NCBI GenBank assembly: GCA_033675265.1
Contig: JAUJYZ010000131.1
Span: 124,001-188,000, forward strand
Reading direction: 5' to 3'
Length of the DNA: 64,000 nucleotides
Source: Actinostola sp. cb2023
Lineage: Eukaryota > Cnidaria > Anthozoa > Actiniaria > Actinostolidae
Within the stretch, counting starts at the first letter, position 1; every line of letters starts with the position of its first letter. Shown one piece after another: positions 22,841 to 33,721 of this stretch. The position numbers and the translations under genes were made by a program. The notes beneath the pieces are model-generated. The model was not told the origin of the DNA, did not search any database, and saw nothing but the letters and a program-made list of their open reading frames with translations.

Positions 22841-23303
22841 GTTGTCTGTGTAATCTGAGTGTAGTCTGAGTGTAGTCTGAGTGTAGTCTGAGTGTAGTCT
22901 GAGTGTAGTCTGAGTGTAATCTGAGTATAGTCTGAGTGTAATCTGAGTGTAGTCTGAGTGTAGTCTGAGTGTAATCTGAGTGTTGTCTGTGTAATCTGAG
23001 TGTAGTCTGAGTGTAATCTGAGTATAGTCTGAGTGTAATCTGAGTGTAGTCTGAGTGTAATCTGAGTGTTGTCTGTGTAATCTGAGTGTAGTCTGAGTGT
23101 AGTCTGAGTGTAGTCTGAGTGTAGTCTGAGTGTAATCTGAGTGTTGTCTGTGTAATCTGAGTGTAGTCTGAGTGTAGTCTGAGTGTAATCTGAGTATAGT
23201 CTGAGTGTAATCTGAGTGTAGTCTGAGTGTAATCTGAGTGTAGTCTGAGTGTAATCTGAGTGTTGTCTGTGTAATCTGAGTGTAGTCTGAGTGTAATCTG
23301 AGT
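22841..23303. repeat. 12-bp minisatellite array (array 5)
   Basis: About 38 units with the same higher-order pattern as array 4, so arrays 4 and 5 are probably products of the local duplication. Confidence 0.9.
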
Positions 23304-23552
23304 CAAGGGCATGCATATACAGGGGAGGGGTCCAGGGGGTCAGGACCCCCCCCCCCCCCTTTTGTCAGCATGCACAGAAAACAGGACAGGATCTCAATTA
23401 TTTCACCTTGTCCCACCTGTCATGGTTCAGCAAGACAAATTGTGACATACAGTACCGGTGAGAGTAAAGCAAATCAGAAAATGCGTTAACTTTGCGAGTG
23501 CATTGCTTTTGAAAAAAAAAACCACGTATGAATTTGCGTTTATGATTTTGAC

Positions 23553-23942
23553 CACGGGCGATAGGATAATATTCATTTACTGTATGTTCTTTTACAAATA
23601 TATACAAATTAAAGGGGCTTTTTGGGTTGGAGGGATTTTTTTGTTAATGATTTAACTTGGGGATATCATGTTCGCATCAGTCAGTTCGCTACGTTTGAAC
23701 CCGTACGGCCGGTCGCTATCACGATGGTTAAGGTTTTAATTTAAAAGACGGCTAACACCGACGGTTAGGATTTTAAAAGACACTTATAAATGGCTGTTTT
23801 AGCAGAATGTTTGAATTCATTGGAAGAGGAATCGATCGATTTACAGGGAACTCCAGGTAACTCATAAATGTTCTCTCTTTAATTTGTATATATTTGTAAA
23901 AGAACATAAATGAATATTATCCTATCGCCCGTGGTAAGACCA
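23553..23942. mobile_element. Foldback element around an exon-like segment
   Basis: ACCACGGGCGATAGGATAAT and TTTACAAATATATACAAATT at the left are mirrored at 23880-23942. Between the arms, 23790-23856 reads MAVLAECLNSLEEESIDLQ from an ATG and ends at CCAG followed by GTAAC, which looks like a first coding exon with a donor. No matching downstream exon is evident. Confidence 0.6.
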
Positions 23943-24893
23943 ACACAATACTGAAGGTTATTTCTACAGTCAAGCAAACCAAATACAATTAAAGACATTG
24001 GTCTCCTGCCAATGCATGATATACTCTCCAAGTACATTTGCAGAACATTATTAATACTGATGCGAGTAAACTATTGCATGGCTCCTGATCGCTTCTGAAT
24101 ATCGGAGTGTTTTCGCCCAATGACGCTTCGACTATTCGCTGTCACGCGGCCGGTCGATCAAGCGAATTGGTTTGATTCATATCTCGGCTTCTACGTAACA
24201 GAGAACTATGAAACTGAGCTTAGGTTATAACTTAATTTTTTAAAGATAATTAGCCATTACCAAAACGAGCAGGGGACTGGGACCAAGTCCATAAACAATA
24301 AGAAACTAGTAAAAGTGGGCATCATTTTCTGAGAGAGCAGATCAAACTTAGCTTGTCTGGAAAGTTTGGTGAATTTCGGCATAATATTGACGATGCTAGA
24401 GGGCATCAAAGATGTCTATTTCCCCATACAAACTCTGTAAATTTTTGACGTGTCCAGCCAAACCATACATTCACTGTAGAATCCCATAGCTCATTAGAAA
24501 CTCGCGCGCTGATTGGTTCGAAATGACGAATATGTGACGTAGAAGGCATGGGATTCAGCGTGGAAAGCTGAATTCAACGCAAAATCAGGGATCCCACACA
24601 TTAACATTTTGTTAAAGTCTAAGTTTATATTAGTTTTCTTAACATATAACATACAAAAACAAACAAACAAAAAGGTTATTTCACAAAGAATAAAACGGCA
24701 AATAGCTAGGTTTGCTAGTAAAAGAGCTTTGCTTTGAAAATGATCAATATTTGACCACGGCTTGAAAAGCTGAATTCAACGCAAAATCAGGAAGCCCACA
24801 CATTGTTTTTTTCTTTCACTGGCTTTGTGTCGCTGTTGTTTACAACTAAACGAAAACTGAGCAACATTTCACCTGTTAAAGTATCTTACTTGA

Positions 24894-26384
24894 ATGACGT
24901 ACTTTTTTCCAAAACAACCAGACGACTTCTACGAATTACCGACCTTTCAATTTAAATTTGACGCTCTGAAAAACTTGGAAAAACCTTTAACTCTATCAAC
25001 TACAAGACACCGGCGAAGTGAAAAACAGCAACAACAACAAAGCACCGTTATGTGCGATTCCCGGCAAGACGCCGTCGCAAACCAGAATACCGTGGGTGGA
25101 ATCGTAACCTACACAGATGATGAATTGGAGAAGTTTAAAGATAATATGGTCGCTAAAAATACTAAAAAGAGCACCTTTTGCGCCGTACGCCGGCTAAAAG
25201 CATGGTATGAAGAAAAACACGGCCAACAGATCGATCTTGATCAAGTATCGAAACAAAACGCCCCAGAGCTGCTAAAGCATTTCTTCATTGAAATAAGACA
25301 GACATCTAATAACAGTAAAGGAAAAGAGTATGAACCAGGGACACTTCAAACTTACCGGAACGGCCTCAGGAGATATTTTTTGGAGCGTCCTTGCCCACCA
25401 GCCATCGACAACTTCGACCTTGACAAGACTGGCAGCGCTGAGTTTGAGGAAGTTGCAACTATGTTGTCCTTGAAGAAGAAAGATCTGAAGAAGAAAGGGC
25501 TAGGCAACAAACCCAACGCAGCTGATCCAGTAGAAGCAGAAGACTTAGAGAAGATGTGGTCCAGTGGTGCTGTTGGTCTTCAAAATCCTAGAAGTCTGAT
25601 CAGACTAGTTTGGTGGAACAACGTGACGCATCTGGGTATGCGAGCATGCAAGGAGCAGCACGACTGCCAACTTGAAGATTTTGTAGTTCGAGACCAGTAT
25701 ATTGAGTACACAGAGAGACAGACAAAGAATCGCCAGGGTGATGAAGGAAAAGCCAAGCGGGCTAGGAAATATAACAACAAGCTTTGGAAGACAGACGGTG
25801 GTGAACGCGATCCGTACCGAGCCTTTATGGAGTACGTGAGCCATAGACCAAAGGGCGACGATGTGCCAAACAACTTCTACTTGACGCCAATAGACAACAC
25901 AACATCCGGTGTTTGGTACAAGAGCATTCCTATTGGTGTCAATACCCTCAGTAAAATGATGAAGCAAATTGCTGATAAAGCAGGCTTGAAGGGAAAGTTC
26001 ACTAACTCCAGTGGACGCAAGACAACAGTCCAACTTTTACGAGACGAATTCCATCCCTTGGAGATTTCAGAGCTGACTGGCCACGCCAATCCTGAGTCCA
26101 TAACTAGTTATAGCCACAATCCTTTGGAAAAACAACGGCAGATGTCCAATACATTATCTGGATTCCGTAATCCGTCGTCAAGTACGGTAGCAGTGTCCGT
26201 TGGTCAGTCATCTAGTATGCCTATGGCGCCTCAGCCACAGGCGAGAGATCATGCTGTCCCAAGATTTGATTCCTCTGGCTTTTTAGCTGGAGCTGTTAGT
26301 GGCTTGTTCACTGAGGCAAGTTTTAACAACTCCCCTGTAAATATTGCAATCAATCTTCATGCCAGTGTCAACCCTTCATCCTAA
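24894..26384 (+). CDS. Crypton/DUF3504-type tyrosine recombinase-like protein
   Basis: A single uninterrupted 496-codon frame. Residues about 80-200 resemble the core-binding half of DUF3504 proteins (the ZMYM/QRICH1/KIAA1958 relatives of Crypton recombinases). Residues about 215-410 carry the catalytic half: Arg near 249 (LGMRACKEQ), the second Arg near 375 (SSGRKTTVQLL), His near 397 (ELTGHANPES) and the candidate nucleophile Tyr near 406 (ITSYSHNP). The His three residues before the second Arg is Ser here, so activity as a recombinase is uncertain. The C-terminal 90 residues are Ser/Pro-rich. It would act on DNA in the nucleus. It could be a transposon gene or a captured host gene; the intact frame suggests recent or maintained function. 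Confidence 0.75.
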   Translation: MTYFFPKQPDDFYELPTFQFKFDALKNLEKPLTLSTTRHRRSEKQQQQQSTVMCDSRQDAVANQNTVGGIVTYTDDELEKFKDNMVAKNTKKSTFCAVRRLKAWYEEKHGQQIDLDQVSKQNAPELLKHFFIEIRQTSNNSKGKEYEPGTLQTYRNGLRRYFLERPCPPAIDNFDLDKTGSAEFEEVATMLSLKKKDLKKKGLGNKPNAADPVEAEDLEKMWSSGAVGLQNPRSLIRLVWWNNVTHLGMRACKEQHDCQLEDFVVRDQYIEYTERQTKNRQGDEGKAKRARKYNNKLWKTDGGERDPYRAFMEYVSHRPKGDDVPNNFYLTPIDNTTSGVWYKSIPIGVNTLSKMMKQIADKAGLKGKFTNSSGRKTTVQLLRDEFHPLEISELTGHANPESITSYSHNPLEKQRQMSNTLSGFRNPSSSTVAVSVGQSSSMPMAPQPQARDHAVPRFDSSGFLAGAVSGLFTEASFNNSPVNIAINLHASVNPSS

Positions 26385-26982
26385 AACGAAGCAAAACATG
26401 AAGATTTTTAGCCGAGTTCGGCGTTTTCGATTCAAAGCTGTAAACTTTGTTTAAACTTAAAAACTATATTTGACATTGACAGTTTATATTTATTATTGGT
26501 TTGTAAAAAATTACTTACCTATTTCGTGCTTGAAGTAGCCGATCTTCATGTGATGTTAACTTAATAAAGTATAGTTTACATTAAAAATATACACTTGCAG
26601 TTTGCTTCGATGCTTGTCGTTGGTTTGTTGTTGATTCTTTTTCCAAAACCAGTTCAGTATTCGTTCAGTATTTGATCGGAAATATTGTTAGTATTCCATT
26701 AAAACTCTTATCGTCATTCCTCGATTTCTAGCTAAAGCAGAAATACGTTTTTTTGCCTTAAAAGTCCATTGAATAGCATTTAGAGGCTTTGTAAAACATG
26801 TTTGTTTTATCACCACGAGTTTGAATGAAATGATGGCACGTTCAGCTAGATTTCTACTCATTTTCTATTGGCTAATCGCCTTCAACTACGAAATGGCTTC
26901 TTTAGTCGCGCGTGATAAAATTCACGTTTTCAAAAAACGTTGAAAATTTGAGGAAAAAAGACTGCTATGGGATTCAAGAAAA

Positions 26983-27116
26983 ATTCATTGAATGACTCGT
27001 GAATTCCACGTTGAATTTCCCTCGAAAAAACGATATCGCACTTATCGCTTCGCGATTCGTGCGATATCGTTTTTCTCGTGAAATTCAACGTGGAATTCAC
27101 TCGTCATCCAATGAAT
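26983..27116. mobile_element. Small foldback element
   Basis: ATTCATTGAATGAC and GTGAATTCCACGTTGAATTT at the left are mirrored at the right, with an inner palindrome CGATATCGCAC...GTGCGATATCG. It lies close to the right boundary of the recombinase-bearing segment. Confidence 0.8.
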
Positions 27117-27689
27117 TATCCAATGAATTTTCCTATAAAATTTTGGCTGGACAACACAACTTCAAAAGTTTATAATTCCGACAGAATTCGCTCAAATCAC
27201 ATCACACTTTGCACAGATACTAATTTCAACATGCTGTTTCATGTCATAACTTAATTTCATAATTGCATTAATTCTAATAAACTCGTTCCCAGTGCCCTGC
27301 TCATTTAGGTAATGGCTAATTTAAAACTTTTTAACGATCCATAATTTTATAACATACAGAAGACTGTGTTTTCAGAGAGTTCGAACATAACTTGGTTTCG
27401 GGTTTCAGGCTTTTAGCTCGTGTTTTTCATACGTGCCGTGTTCTTCTGTTTCCAACTTTACAAAAGAAAACAATGCGAAAAGCAAATACGCGTTTGCGAG
27501 TGCGGTTGCAGTCATATTGTATTATTGATAACGTTGTGTCATTGTTTATTAACTTTGTGTAATTATATGTCCATATCTACAACGAATCAACTACCCCGCA
27601 TGGCCTGGTCGCTTAGCTCGATTAGTTTATACTATTTCTAAGCAGCTGTGCTCCTTATATCGTAATTCTTCCCAATGTAAAAAAAACAC

Positions 27690-28446
27690 AAGAGAGGTCT
27701 GGGGTGTTGCGCAGCTGTGGCATGGCACGAAGGAAGCGATCGTGGTCAAGGCTGCCGGTTGGGCCTGTGTTGGATTTCAGTAGGCGCTTGGCGGTATTCA
27801 CTACGACTTCTGCTCGTCCATTGGATTGAGGGAAGGCGACAGAGGAGACGCGGTGTCTGACGTCCCATAGCTGGAGGAAGTTCTCTGTGTGGCTCGCTGT
27901 GAACTCTGGTCCGCCGTCGCTTGCAAGTTCTTCTGGTACGCCGAAGGTAGCGAAGAATGTTCGGAGGTGGCGTACAAGACCAGTTGATCCTCCTTGGTCG
28001 GTGCCTGCAGTGGAGCCGAATACCTCTACCCAGCCTGAGAGGCGGTCTCCGATGACTAGGTAGTGACGCCCCCCGTAGTCAAAGAAATCAGCAAAAACCG
28101 CTTCGAATGGAGTGGATGGCGGTTGGGATGGTAGAGGTGGCGTCGCTGCTTGAGACGGGGTGTTACGGTTGCAGTCGGCACATCTTTCCCTAGTGTTCTG
28201 AATGTCTTTTGACATCCCGGGCCAATAGACGATGGCACGGGCACGCTGCTCCATTGCTAAGGTCCCTTGGTGGGCGGCATGGAGATGCTGGAGAACTCCA
28301 TATAGCGAAGGGATGGTGCATGGGACCACAACGCGGTCCTGATAAAGTAGTACGCCTTCTTGGGAGTAAATTGATTCACAGATGGGTGATAGACTTGCAA
28401 GGGCAGGGTCTTGGCTGTTGATGCTTCCCTCTTGCTCAATTGATTT
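27690..28446 (-). pseudogene. Ty3/gypsy integrase fragment (second element)
   Basis: The frame reads a zinc-binding N-terminus (HLHAAHQGTLAMEQR, VYWPGM, CADC), then the integrase core with Asp in VFADFFDYGG, Asp in ELASDGGPEF and Glu in SNGRAEVVVNTAK. All three catalytic positions are present, but the domain is cut after LRNTPD, where unrelated sequence begins, and upstream pol is missing because a palindrome starts at 28459. It is not closely similar to the 4.4-kb integrase, so it comes from a different gypsy lineage. Confidence 0.8.
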
Positions 28447-28458
28447 TAGGATGTGATT

Positions 28459-28849
28459 GTATACCGCTGGCCACTAGGGCTCGAACATTCGCAGATACCG
28501 CTGACCGGCTCAAGGGGGTCAGCCATCTTTGTTGTCAGACGTTTGGACTACGTTGTTCTTCCAATACACGTATTTATTGACTCCTTCATGAAGAAAGACT
28601 CCTCGTGATTGAATAGTTCTTTATTCACAAACGATGAAGGAGTCCTACAATTTTACAATAAACAGTACGATATAATAAGGTAGAAGCTATGAAATACGAA
28701 ATGTAGAATAGCAACAAAACTTACAATAAATACGTGTATTGGAAGAACAACGTAGTCTGACAACAAAGATGACAACAAAGATGGCTGACCCCCTTGAGCC
28801 GGTCAGCGGTATCTGCGAATGTTCGAGCCCTAGTGGCCAGCGGTATACT
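28459..28849. mobile_element. Palindromic element with about 115-bp near-perfect arms
   Basis: GTATACCGCTGGCCACTAGG, then GCTCGAACATTCGCAGATAC, at the left is mirrored nearly exactly at the right end; the arms differ by a repeated ATCTTTGTTGTC. The centre is an AT-rich 150 bp. It abuts the broken gypsy integrase. The high arm identity suggests a young structure or gene conversion between arms. Confidence 0.85.
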
Positions 28850-29022
28850 CCGTAAGCGGTAAACTCTTTCAAGAATGCTGAGCACAGATTGGACAGCTGC
28901 CTAATGAATTATTAATGAATATTATAAGTAAATGTAAAGTACTGCTTAGAAGTATGGTAACATTGTAGTATGTATTAAATAGTTACTCAGCTGAGGCCAT
29001 AGGCCGAGTGTAGTCAACAATA

Positions 29023-29160
29023 CAATAACTTTATTTAAGGAGGGAGACGTACTAACCATTTACAGTTTTCTAACTTACGGCCCTCAAATAAGAAAAACAT
29101 AAATAAATATAAACGACAATTACAAATATTGAAGTCGACATACTAGAAAATATATAATAA
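29023..29160 (-). mobile_element. Probable retroposon 3' end
   Basis: CAATAACTTTATTTAAGGAG followed by an A-rich AAATAAATAT tract reads on the minus strand as an AATAAA signal near a terminal short repeat. This is typical of non-LTR or SINE 3' ends, but no coding part is left. Low-detail assignment. Confidence 0.35.
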
Positions 29161-29575
29161 GACAAATTGGATAAGTGATAACAAATTTAAATATATAGAT
29201 TTATTATTCAATTTTCATACATTGTACAAATTCCGATCTTCTGGTTGGTTGATTTGTATCACATGGCGCGTGGTTATGACGTGACAACCGTGGCAACGTC
29301 ATGATCATGGTGTAAAAGCTGTGGTGTAAATTCTTTACACCATGGCTTTTACACCACGGTATTACAAACCTTTTATAATCTTCATTGTTCTCATATTATT
29401 GTACTTTTCTGCCAATTTAATTATTAAAAAACTTATTTTGTATTGCTAAAACTAATTGTCATTTAACAAACTATCATTTTGAGTGACTTGAGTCTAATGA
29501 TCGACGTCAATAAATGTCGTACTGACAGTAGCCTCAGCAATGTATTCAAATTGAATAATAAAAATGTAAACGATC

Positions 29576-29746
29576 TCGTTGCTCGTGAGTTATCAGGATT
29601 TACCTGCACGAGTTCACTAACAATGAACTCGAAATTTTCTCATACTGCACTCGGCTATGCCTCATGCAGTATTTAAATTTCTCGTTCATTGTTAGTGAAC
29701 TCGTGCAGGTAAATCCTGATAAGCCACTTGCTCGAGTGCTTTAACC
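29576..29746. mobile_element. Foldback element with about 55-bp arms
   Basis: GTTATCAGGATTTACCTGCA and CGAGTTCACTAACAATGAAC at the left pair with the same bases reversed at the right (29690-29725). Two small hairpins lie just upstream at 29310-29365 (GTGGTGTAAA repeats). Confidence 0.8.
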
Positions 29747-29867
29747 TCTAAATATAAGGCGATGGAGAAAAGGTTAATATGTATAATTAAGATCCTATGA
29801 AGGGGTCACTAATTAGTTTCTAATGAAGGGGTAGCGGTGGCTGTCACTATCTCACACTAGCTGTCAC

Positions 29868-30010
29868 TAGTCTGAGTGTAATCTGAGTGACATAATCTGA
29901 GTGTAGTCTGAGTGTAATCTGAGTGTAATCTGAGTGTAATCTGAGTATAGTGTGAGTATAGTCTCAGTTTAGTCTGAGTGTAGTCAGCTGAGTGTAATCT
30001 GAGTGTACAT
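29868..30010. repeat. 12-bp minisatellite array (array 6)
   Basis: About ten units of TCTGAGTGTAAT and variants; it corresponds to array 2 of copy 1, being followed by the same GTAGGGTTTCTCTG flank. Confidence 0.85.
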
Positions 30011-30192
30011 GTAGGGTTTCTCTGGGTTTCTCTGTTTCTTCAGTGTTAGAAAGTTTGATGAAATACCATCAAGACCGATTCCTTTCAAAAACCTTTGTGT
30101 CAAAAATATGACCTACATGTAGTTTGCGGCTTATCTGTGAAAGCGGCTTATCTGCCATTTTATATTATGGTACATGTATATTGTTAGGTATA

Positions 30193-31579
30193 CAGCCTTT
30201 TGCAAAAATTCTGTCGCGACCAAGTATATCAGTATATCACTATATCACTATATACCCGCGTGAGTCCCGCATGCCCGCACGCTACCCGTACATGCATTTC
30301 AAGATCGTTGACTGTACAAGCGTGGATTGGAGAGCCATGAATACGATACAAGCTACACGCGAAAGTTATTTTCACATTCATTTGATAGTATAAATCTTCG
30401 GGTATATAGTGATATACTGATTTATAAAATAACATATATATTGGCTAAAAAGCTATGTGATATAAGAGCACATAAACATGGTTCATGACCTTGAACAACC
30501 TTGAAGCGATGCAGTGGATTTGATCGACCACAAAATTATTTTTTTCTGTTGTCAAACATGTTTCATTTACTAAACAAAAGCCATAGAATTACAGTTTTTC
30601 TTGTTTAGTTAAGTTCAAGTTCTATGTAGATGTGAGTTTTGATGATTTTAAACCGAAAATTAATTTTGCAAGAATTCAAACACGGCAAGAAACAAACTCG
30701 ACGAATTGTCCAATTATTGTTGTCCACAATAACGAAGAAAACTAAATATAACGGCTCAGTTTTCTCAATCACATACTAACCATTTTGTAAGTAATATAGC
30801 TACATATATTTTCTCAAGTGTACGACTGAAAATATCAAAATACTGACAAAAGAGTGAAAACAGAGCGATTCTTGTAGCTACACGGTGGGTTCGCCAGAAC
30901 ATTCATATCTCTAGTAAAATATGTCAAAGAGAAAAAATATCTTGAAATGTCTCAGAAACGTCTCAGAAACGTCCATCGTTTATACATTCTTGTCGAGAAA
31001 AGCGATGAAAAGATTAAAAAATACAACAAAAACTGTGGATATTGGCTACCTGATTTCGTGCTCCATTCATCAAGTTGTCAAATATTTCAGAAAGTTTGAC
31101 GACTCTTCGTCATTGATCATGAATCGGCTCAGCCTTTCTCACTTTTCTTCGTGTTTCGTGTTCACAGAATACAAAAACAAAGTGTAACAAGCATTCTTCT
31201 GTAATTTTCTGACAGAAAATAGCATTCTTCCAAACGTTTTTCGTGTCAAAACACCAAACGGGGAAACGGCACACTGATGAAAGTTGTCGAGTCGCTTTGC
31301 CATTTTGATTTCTTTCGTAAGATTTGATTGGATGATGGGCGATTTCTGACGCTTTTCAGGAGAATTGAAAATTTGATCAGTAAAATCTCGCGTAAATAAA
31401 GTATTTATACGAAACACATCTTTGCAGTTATTTTATAAAAGCTTTATAAAATGTTTTTCCATGTTTTGTGCTCTTATATCAACACGCGGGATGTTGGGAG
31501 AACGCATGAGAAAAGCTTTAAAATCACGAGCCTCCAATACTGATATACTTGGTCGCGACAGAATTTTTGCAAAAGGCTG
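30193..31579. mobile_element. Long mariner-like non-autonomous element (TTTGCAAAAATTCTG family)
   Basis: TA flanks (30191-30192, 31580-31581) and 40-bp termini CAGCCTTTTGCAAAAATTCT, then GTCGCGACCAAGTATATC, at both ends. Its left 240 bp resembles the 272-bp MITE at 58362, but the inner part (CGTGGATTGGAGAGCCATG) is in the opposite orientation there. The remaining 1.1 kb has no transposase; short frames at 30921-31187 and 31139-31417 have no recognised motif. Confidence 0.8.
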
Positions 31580-31724
31580 TATTAGTTTCCTAACATATTA
31601 GACCAGTTGAACTTTTTCTCATACAAGGGTACACATATGTGGGTTTCTTGTCCAATTCCTATTTAAAAATTGTTATTCAAGTTTGTTTTCCAATAAACTG
31701 CTTATACCCTTTTACTCCTCCCAG

Positions 31725-32936
31725 AGCTTTGAAAATGGAACAGTTATGTTTGGACGGCCACTACTCTGTGTGGGGACACAGACAGAGGATTATGGTTGTT
31801 GTAATGGATGTACGTCTGTACACATAGATGGTGGTTTGATGCAGCCCAACAATGTCACAACAGAAACTCAATCAGAGAATCATGCAGATAATATGAATAC
31901 CTCCACTTGTTTGATGAGCCAAGTTGGTAATCTCCATAATGAGAAGGATTACTCCTCTACAGAAGGTTTGCTGTCTAAAATATGTGAAGAGATACCAACA
32001 TTGTGTACAGATGAGAGTGAAGTAGTCAATGGTGACAGTGTAATCCATGGAATGATGGACAGCCCTAGAGTTTGTTCTATACATGAGAGTGATCAAAATG
32101 ATTACCTGCACACTGATATTGTGTGTGATGGTAGTCCAACATCCACCAGAAGCCTTGAGAAATCCACAGAATCCTTTACTGTTTCTTCAGGTGATGGTAC
32201 CATTGTAGATGGTGAAAGCTATATGGACGAGGTTTCCCAAGATGTTTCACCCTCGTCAGTCAACCCTGACAATATAAATAGTGAAGATTCAGTGAAAACT
32301 GTTTCAGATGTCATTCCTAAGAATATGGACAGTAGAATGAAGTATCAAACATGTGATAAGACATTTTCACGGCAAGGTCACCTCAACATTCATGAGCGGT
32401 TTCATACTGGTATTAAACCATACCAATGTAAAACCTGTGGTAAGACATTTACATTTCAATTTAACCTCAACATTCATGAGCGGATTCATACTGGTATTAA
32501 ACCATACCAATGCAAAACCTGTGGTAAGACATTTACACAGCAAGGTAACCTGAGCCGTCACGAGCGGACTCATACCAGGATTAAACCATACCAATGTAAA
32601 ACCTGTGGTAAGACATTTACACAGCAAGCTAGTCTCAACAATCACGAGCAGACTCATACCGGTATTAAACCATACCAATGTAAAACCTGTGGTAAGGCTT
32701 TTGCACGGCAAAGTGTCCTCAATGTTCACCAGCGGATTCATACCGGGATTAAACCATACCAATGTAAAACCTGTGGTAAGACATTTACACAGCAAGGTAG
32801 TCTCAATGTTCATGAGCGGATTCATACCGGTAATAAACCATACCAATGTAAAACCTGTGGTAAGACATTTACACGTCAGGATTACCTACATGAACACACA
32901 CATTCTTGTGTGAAACCTGGTAAAGCTAAGAAGTGA
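31725..32936 (+). CDS. C2H2 zinc-finger exon of WW/C2H2 gene, copy 2
   Basis: It starts after an acceptor (CTCCTCCCAG) at 31724 in phase 0 and runs to a TGA at 32934-32936, about 403 codons. The N-terminal acidic 200 residues are nearly identical to copy 1 (SFENGT, LLCVGTQTEDYG). Seven finger units follow. The first has lost a zinc ligand (Cys to Tyr in MKYQTCDKTF) and the last is shortened (HEHTHSC). Finger-tip residues differ from copy 1 in most units (QFNLNIH, QGNLSRH, QSVLNVH), so DNA preference may have diverged. Its own upstream WW exon is frameshifted, so expression would need another start. Confidence 0.7.
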   Translation, partial: SFENGTVMFGRPLLCVGTQTEDYGCCNGCTSVHIDGGLMQPNNVTTETQSENHADNMNTSTCLMSQVGNLHNEKDYSSTEGLLSKICEEIPTLCTDESEVVNGDSVIHGMMDSPRVCSIHESDQNDYLHTDIVCDGSPTSTRSLEKSTESFTVSSGDGTIVDGESYMDEVSQDVSPSSVNPDNINSEDSVKTVSDVIPKNMDSRMKYQTCDKTFSRQGHLNIHERFHTGIKPYQCKTCGKTFTFQFNLNIHERIHTGIKPYQCKTCGKTFTQQGNLSRHERTHTRIKPYQCKTCGKTFTQQASLNNHEQTHTGIKPYQCKTCGKAFARQSVLNVHQRIHTGIKPYQCKTCGKTFTQQGSLNVHERIHTGNKPYQCKTCGKTFTRQDYLHEHTHSCVKPGKAKK

Positions 32937-33721
32937 AAAAAGAGATTCAGGAGCTTGTTGTGACTCACTGTTGCATTTTGGTCTGCAAGATGAGACACTT
33001 GAAGGAGACGTTGGGGCGCCAAGTATGTTTTTATAATTTAACTAAATTATATGTAAATAACAGGGATTTGAAACAGTTGTTTATAAATTAAGATGTCAGC
33101 AACATTTGGTTATTTGTAACTAACAATCACCTATATCGAATGGGGAACCTAGGAGTATATCACCTTCGTTCGATTGGGATGTCAGATCTCTTACTATTGT
33201 CAAGTATTTGGTTATTTGAAAAAAAAACATCAAATTTGTTATTTGTGAATATATTTATACTGTTTTAAAGTTGGTTATTTGTAAATAATCAAATCAAATT
33301 CCTGTTTGGTTATTTACATATAATTTAGTTAAATAACTAGTCGTTTTTTAATAGAAAGTGAAATGCTGCGATGTATCGACTATTGATTTTCATGACTGTC
33401 AATTTGCAACATTAAAAATAAGCATATAAATTAACCACCTAAACAAAAATGCCTGTTCTCTTTACTTGGAATGCAGCCATTTATTTATTCAACAGTCAAA
33501 TGCATGATTTAAGCTTACAACAGCAACTTTGGATTGTTTAAATTGCGATTTGACTTTGTACATAGATTGAATAATTATATGATTACCAATTACTGTAATA
33601 ATATTCATGATTTGTTTTTTACAGACAATTACTTTTGCAATTCAAGTGCACTGCAGCGTGTAAATTACCTTCTTAGCCAATCAGAATCGTTAATTTTTTT
33701 CATGTACTGTATATAATTAGT

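Larger units (their letters stand above)
24253..27316. mobile_element. TIR-bounded element carrying a tyrosine-recombinase gene
   Basis: The left end GCCATTACCAAAACGAGC, then AGGGGACTGG, and the right end (CCAGTGCCCTGCTC...GGTAATGGC) are inverted repeats; TAATTA and TAATTT flank them. The outer 230 bp on the left and 190 bp on the right match the two halves of the 414-bp MITE at 41884-42297. The middle, about 24478-27131, is extra. It contains the recombinase gene, an inverted pair GAATCCCATAGC/GCTATGGGATTC at 24480 and 26973, a direct repeat (AGCTGAATTCAACGCAAAAT) at about 24563 and 24767, and a small foldback at 26983-27116. Either the MITE is a deletion product of this element, or the recombinase-bearing DNA inserted into a MITE. 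Confidence 0.7.
19300..33425 (+). repeat. Segmental duplication, copy 2
   Basis: Collinear with 1590-15450. Between the shared blocks this copy has its own insertions: hAT-like DNA at 20.7 kb, a local duplication at 21.1-22.8 kb, the recombinase element at 24.25 kb, the gypsy integrase fragment at 27.7 kb and the long mariner-like element at 30.2 kb. Confidence 0.85.

Noticed and set aside
20318..23316. Open frames of 130-220 codons with YTQTTLRLHSD repeats
   Set aside because: They are translations of the 12-bp satellite, whose period is a multiple of 3; no start context, splice logic or non-repeat domain.
28800..28849. tRNA-derived SINE suggested by a GTTCGAGCCC B-box-like motif
   Set aside because: No matching A box at the right distance and no foldable T arm; the motif is part of a palindrome arm.
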